DNA from: Stercorarius parasiticus
Taxonomy: Eukaryota; Chordata; Aves; Charadriiformes; Stercorariidae
Length of the DNA stretch: 64,000 nucleotides
NCBI GenBank assembly: GCA_013396915.1
Contig: VWZL01000709.1
Coordinates: forward strand, 192,310 to 256,309
Reading direction: 5' to 3'
The translations under genes and the position numbers were made by a program. Shown here piece by piece: positions 60,867-64,000 of this stretch (position 1 is its first letter; each line of letters opens with the position of its first letter). A model generated the notes under the pieces. The model searched no databases and had not been told where the DNA came from. It saw only the letters and a program-made list of their open reading frames with translations.

Positions 60867-63639
60867 GTTTGCTTCAGTGTACTGATTGCTGAAGGTAGTA
60901 GCGGGGGAGAAAGGAAATAATACCTATCTTAAGAAACTTACAGTCACAAGAATCTTGTTCATTTGTTCATTTCCTTTGGTTTTTTTTTAGGGGAAGTCAT
61001 GTTTTTCTTGGTTTAGGTTAGTAGGAAAATCTAAATGTAACTTATTAAAATTTTGATGCTGTTTTCGACATACAGTTCTCTAAAGTACAAAACACACATG
61101 ATTAGTTTACAGGAGTACTGTTGTCACTCTGAAGTCTGAAAGTTAGACCAAGGACTAAGATAAATACCCCTGTTCTTGGGTACTGGCAGTAGTTTCTGTT
61201 TAGAAAGCAAATTGCCTATCCATTAGGAACAGTTTAGTTTGCATAATTTTAATATTTGTTTACATAGATCTTAGAATAAATTTGGATTACCATGGTTTAG
61301 ATGCCGTTTGTTTCTGCTCACTCTGTTGGAAACCGAGTATGGTAGTTAGCTGCTCATAACGTCAAAAAAATGAAAACTTGAGTTCAGATGAAAAAGAGGA
61401 CAAAGTTTATGAAACACTGAACTGTCTGAGCATTTTAGGGAGATACTGTTGTATAATTGTGGTGAATTACCATCTTCTGTGCATTTATTTGCCATTATGC
61501 CATTGTCAAGAGCTGTTGGGTAGTACAGTCTTCTGCTCACCATCAGGAGGTGGGTTCTCTCTATCAGACCTTGGTCTCTTCAGACTTATTTTCTCCAGGG
61601 CAGTGCCACGGGTTTCTGCACATAGACGCTGTTCTGAAACTAATAAAGGCAAATTAAAAATAGCTGGTTTGGTTGTGATTTGGAAACTAATGGCTAGTCA
61701 ATGCGGGGAGTTATTTTGGAATAGTTACTGGAAGTGAATTAAAATAACCAGGAATTGGTGTGTTTGCAGGGGGGCTTTGTGATTTAACTTTGATATACAG
61801 ACAAGTCCTAATTACCAGCTGTCCTTTGAACCACCTTAGCGAAATACGTGTGATGGTGTCACCCTTGTTCTTCCTAGCGAGCATAAAGCCACTACAACTC
61901 TTTGACATCCCCTGGCTTTTTGCATTCATCTCCTTCCTAGGCAGGTAGTGGAGCTGGGGTATGCGGGAACTGGCCTGATCTCTCTCAGGTGCGTGAATTG
62001 CCCGGCGGAATTTCCTGCTCACATTTATTCCTACATGTGGATGAGAAGGAATGGCATGTCCAGGCCTTCAAATTTAGATACCCAAACCCGGCGCCTGGTT
62101 TCATTTAAAAATAGTAGGTCTCTCCCTGCCCCGCCTCAAATAACCAGCAACAAAATACTTGCACTGTATTTGTGATTTAATAGTATGCTCCATTTTCTGC
62201 CACAACAGTTGGAGTTTGAGTAGTGGTACAACGAACTCCTACTGCGTTACCTTTTAAAGGGACTAATTTGTAGAAAAGGTGGAAGAGCAGCAATAGAGGG
62301 AACAGTTCCGGACACTGTAAATAGGTCTGCTACGCATGCTGTGCCAGTAAGCACCAGAAGCAAGTTAATGCCTTTTTTTTTTTAATGACAACTCAAGAAG
62401 GACAAAAGGGATAATTGCCTTTAAGCACATTTTCTATAGCTGGAGGATATTTGTATCATCTAATTTTAAATATCTAGGGTAGGTACTAAAGTTAGCTAAT
62501 GAGTCTCCTATGATCCCTTCACTCTGGAAAGGGAGGTTCCTCCACAGGGTGATTCAGATCAGGACATCAATCTTAAATTATGGTTCTGAAGTGACCTCTG
62601 GAGAAGCTGAGGTCCACGCAGACTGTGTAAAACTTCCTTGGGAGACTTCAGCTTCCTGAACCGTGCGTGCTATCCTAGTGCGTGTGGATTCAGAATTAGA
62701 TACTCCCTATTAGCCCCCTCGCTTCTCTTGCTTCTATAAAAGGACACCGCTTTCTTTGCTCTGTTGGTTGAACTGCTTCTGATTACTACCTACAAAATGT
62801 CTTGGCTAAAACTAGGAAGCTTCTTTTCTAATAGCTGAGTGTTTAAAACACCTTTTTTTTTTTCTAACCCTCACAAGTTGGGTATTAAAACCTGAAGAAG
62901 AAAGAGGACTATAAACTTCAGAATGACAAGCAGCGGGGGGGAGCACGTTGGCTGTTCAAAAGTCTTAATTTGAATTAGCATAAAGGAGGATAGCCACTTT
63001 CGATTGTGTTCCAAGGCTCCTTGACTTTTAGATAACTTCACTACTGCATCCAAAAGACATCCAAACTGAGGTGGTTTATTTTCACCTCATCATGGTGGTT
63101 CAAGCCCTAAAGTATAAAATGTTACTGTGAACATCTGAGAACATGCAAGTCCTGACTGGCTTCAACAAAATTCCTAACTAAGGTCTCAGAGGAGAAATAT
63201 GGCGTTGAATGTTTAGATTAGAAAAGCTAATAAGAGCACATTTAAAGCATGGTGAAGGCAGTGATGAGCAAAACCAAAAGTGGGAGGTGAGAACAGGGGT
63301 TCACGGGTGTGTTTTTCATGGCTGTATCCTGATGTTAAGCTACATGGGCCCACAAAGCTAACAGCCAGTGCTTTGCACCCTTGCAGTCCTAAATATGGTC
63401 AATATTCCAAGGGCTGTGTCTGTATGTACAATCTTAGGTCCCAGATTTGTTCTCTGTGCTGTCATTCGGTGTTGTACGTGTTCAGCATTAACCCCATTTT
63501 TCATTTTGTGCTCCTGTTAGTATACTAGCAGCGTTTACCTTAGCATCTCCTCTGTATTTGTTTTCAATATTCCCCTCTGAGGCTTCTGCATTTTTTTTAT
63601 ACTTACGCAAATACTTGATTAGGGGATATGGTGTAGGGG

Positions 63640-63715
63640 AGGACTTTGTAGAGTGCGGTTGATGGTTGGACTTGATGATCCCAACGGTCTTTTCCAACCT
63701 AAATGATTCTATGAT
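63640..63715 (+). mobile_element. CR1 3' tail fragment
   Basis: GGTTGGACTTGATGATCCCA then a CTTTTCCAACC block and AATGATTCTATGATTA form the last ~75 bases of a CR1-type element, most like subfamilies with the TTGATGATC tail. Upstream homology fades quickly. Confidence 0.8.
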
Positions 63716-64000
63716 TACATTTCAAAATCATGGGGTTTTTCCCCCCTTCTCGGTATTCTGCTTGACCAGTAGTAAACGGGAGGTTATTAGTGTATCACTT
63801 GTGTTCGGATTTGACTACCGCATCTCCTCTCTCTGTGTAAGCCCCAAGGTCTCTAGTGCCCGTGCGGACCCAGCTCAGGCAGAGACACCGGGCTTCTCCT
63901 CGTTGGAGCACCTTTGTCTTGTACCACTTACTACGTATTTGTGGTATAAGGTAAGGGTTTACTTGGACACGTGTGAAACAGAGGTGTCAGACCCCTATTT

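Larger units (their letters stand above)
55056..64000. other. Intergenic region downstream of FBXL4
   Basis: No second gene is supported. It contains two TA/TG microsatellites (55100-55171, 57507-57620), A and T runs (58535-58557, 59052-59072), CR1 remnants (60505-60866, 63640-63715) and an isolated TATA-like motif (62735). FBXL4's usual neighbours (POU3F2, FAXC) are not visible. Later AATAAA/ATTAAA motifs (55619, 56771, 60003) could extend the FBXL4 transcript. Confidence 0.75.

Overview
The window is vertebrate nuclear DNA, almost certainly avian. It is AT-rich, intron-dominated and strewn with CR1 LINE fragments, the main retrotransposon family of birds and other reptiles. CR1 tails ending in repeated ATTCTATGA-type units are seen in both orientations.

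The one gene I can support is FBXL4 on the + strand. Six coding exons (7638-7983, 17069-17313, 27848-28061, 44988-45059, 45927-46239, 54556-54719) have GT-AG borders and compatible phases. They join into 450 residues plus a stop. They cover the end of the discoidin/galactose-binding-like domain, the whole F-box and all the leucine-rich repeats. The first visible exon starts on the third base of a codon, so promoter, 5'UTR and earlier coding exons lie left of base 1. The usual vertebrate length of 621 residues implies about 171 missing residues. A short 3'UTR with AATAAA at 55028 follows. In mammals FBXL4 is an SCF-type F-box protein of the outer mitochondrial membrane that limits BNIP3/NIX-driven mitophagy and supports mtDNA maintenance.

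Layout: 1-7637 intron; 7638-54719 exons and introns (one intron of 16.9 kb); 54720 to about 55055 3'UTR; the rest downstream intergenic DNA with CR1 remnants and TA/TG microsatellites. CR1 copies lie near 11.3-12.8, 23.1-23.6, 33.2, 43.1-43.5, 45.6, 52.9-53.3, 60.5-60.9 and 63.6 kb. The first and fourth have lost the reverse-transcriptase core. A CpG-dense LTR-like piece lies at 21.9-22.1 kb. Assembly gaps are at 32912-33233 and 53426-53444.

The most interesting signal is a 117-nt (39-codon) open segment at 11081-11197. It has an acceptor, a branch-point-like sequence and a strong GTAAGA donor, and sits between the two exons that encode the F-box. Both borders are phase 0, as is the exon junction it interrupts, so inclusion would insert 39 residues into the F-box without shifting the frame. 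I do not recognise the peptide, and chance is not excluded. No RNA genes, CRISPR arrays or second protein-coding gene were found.
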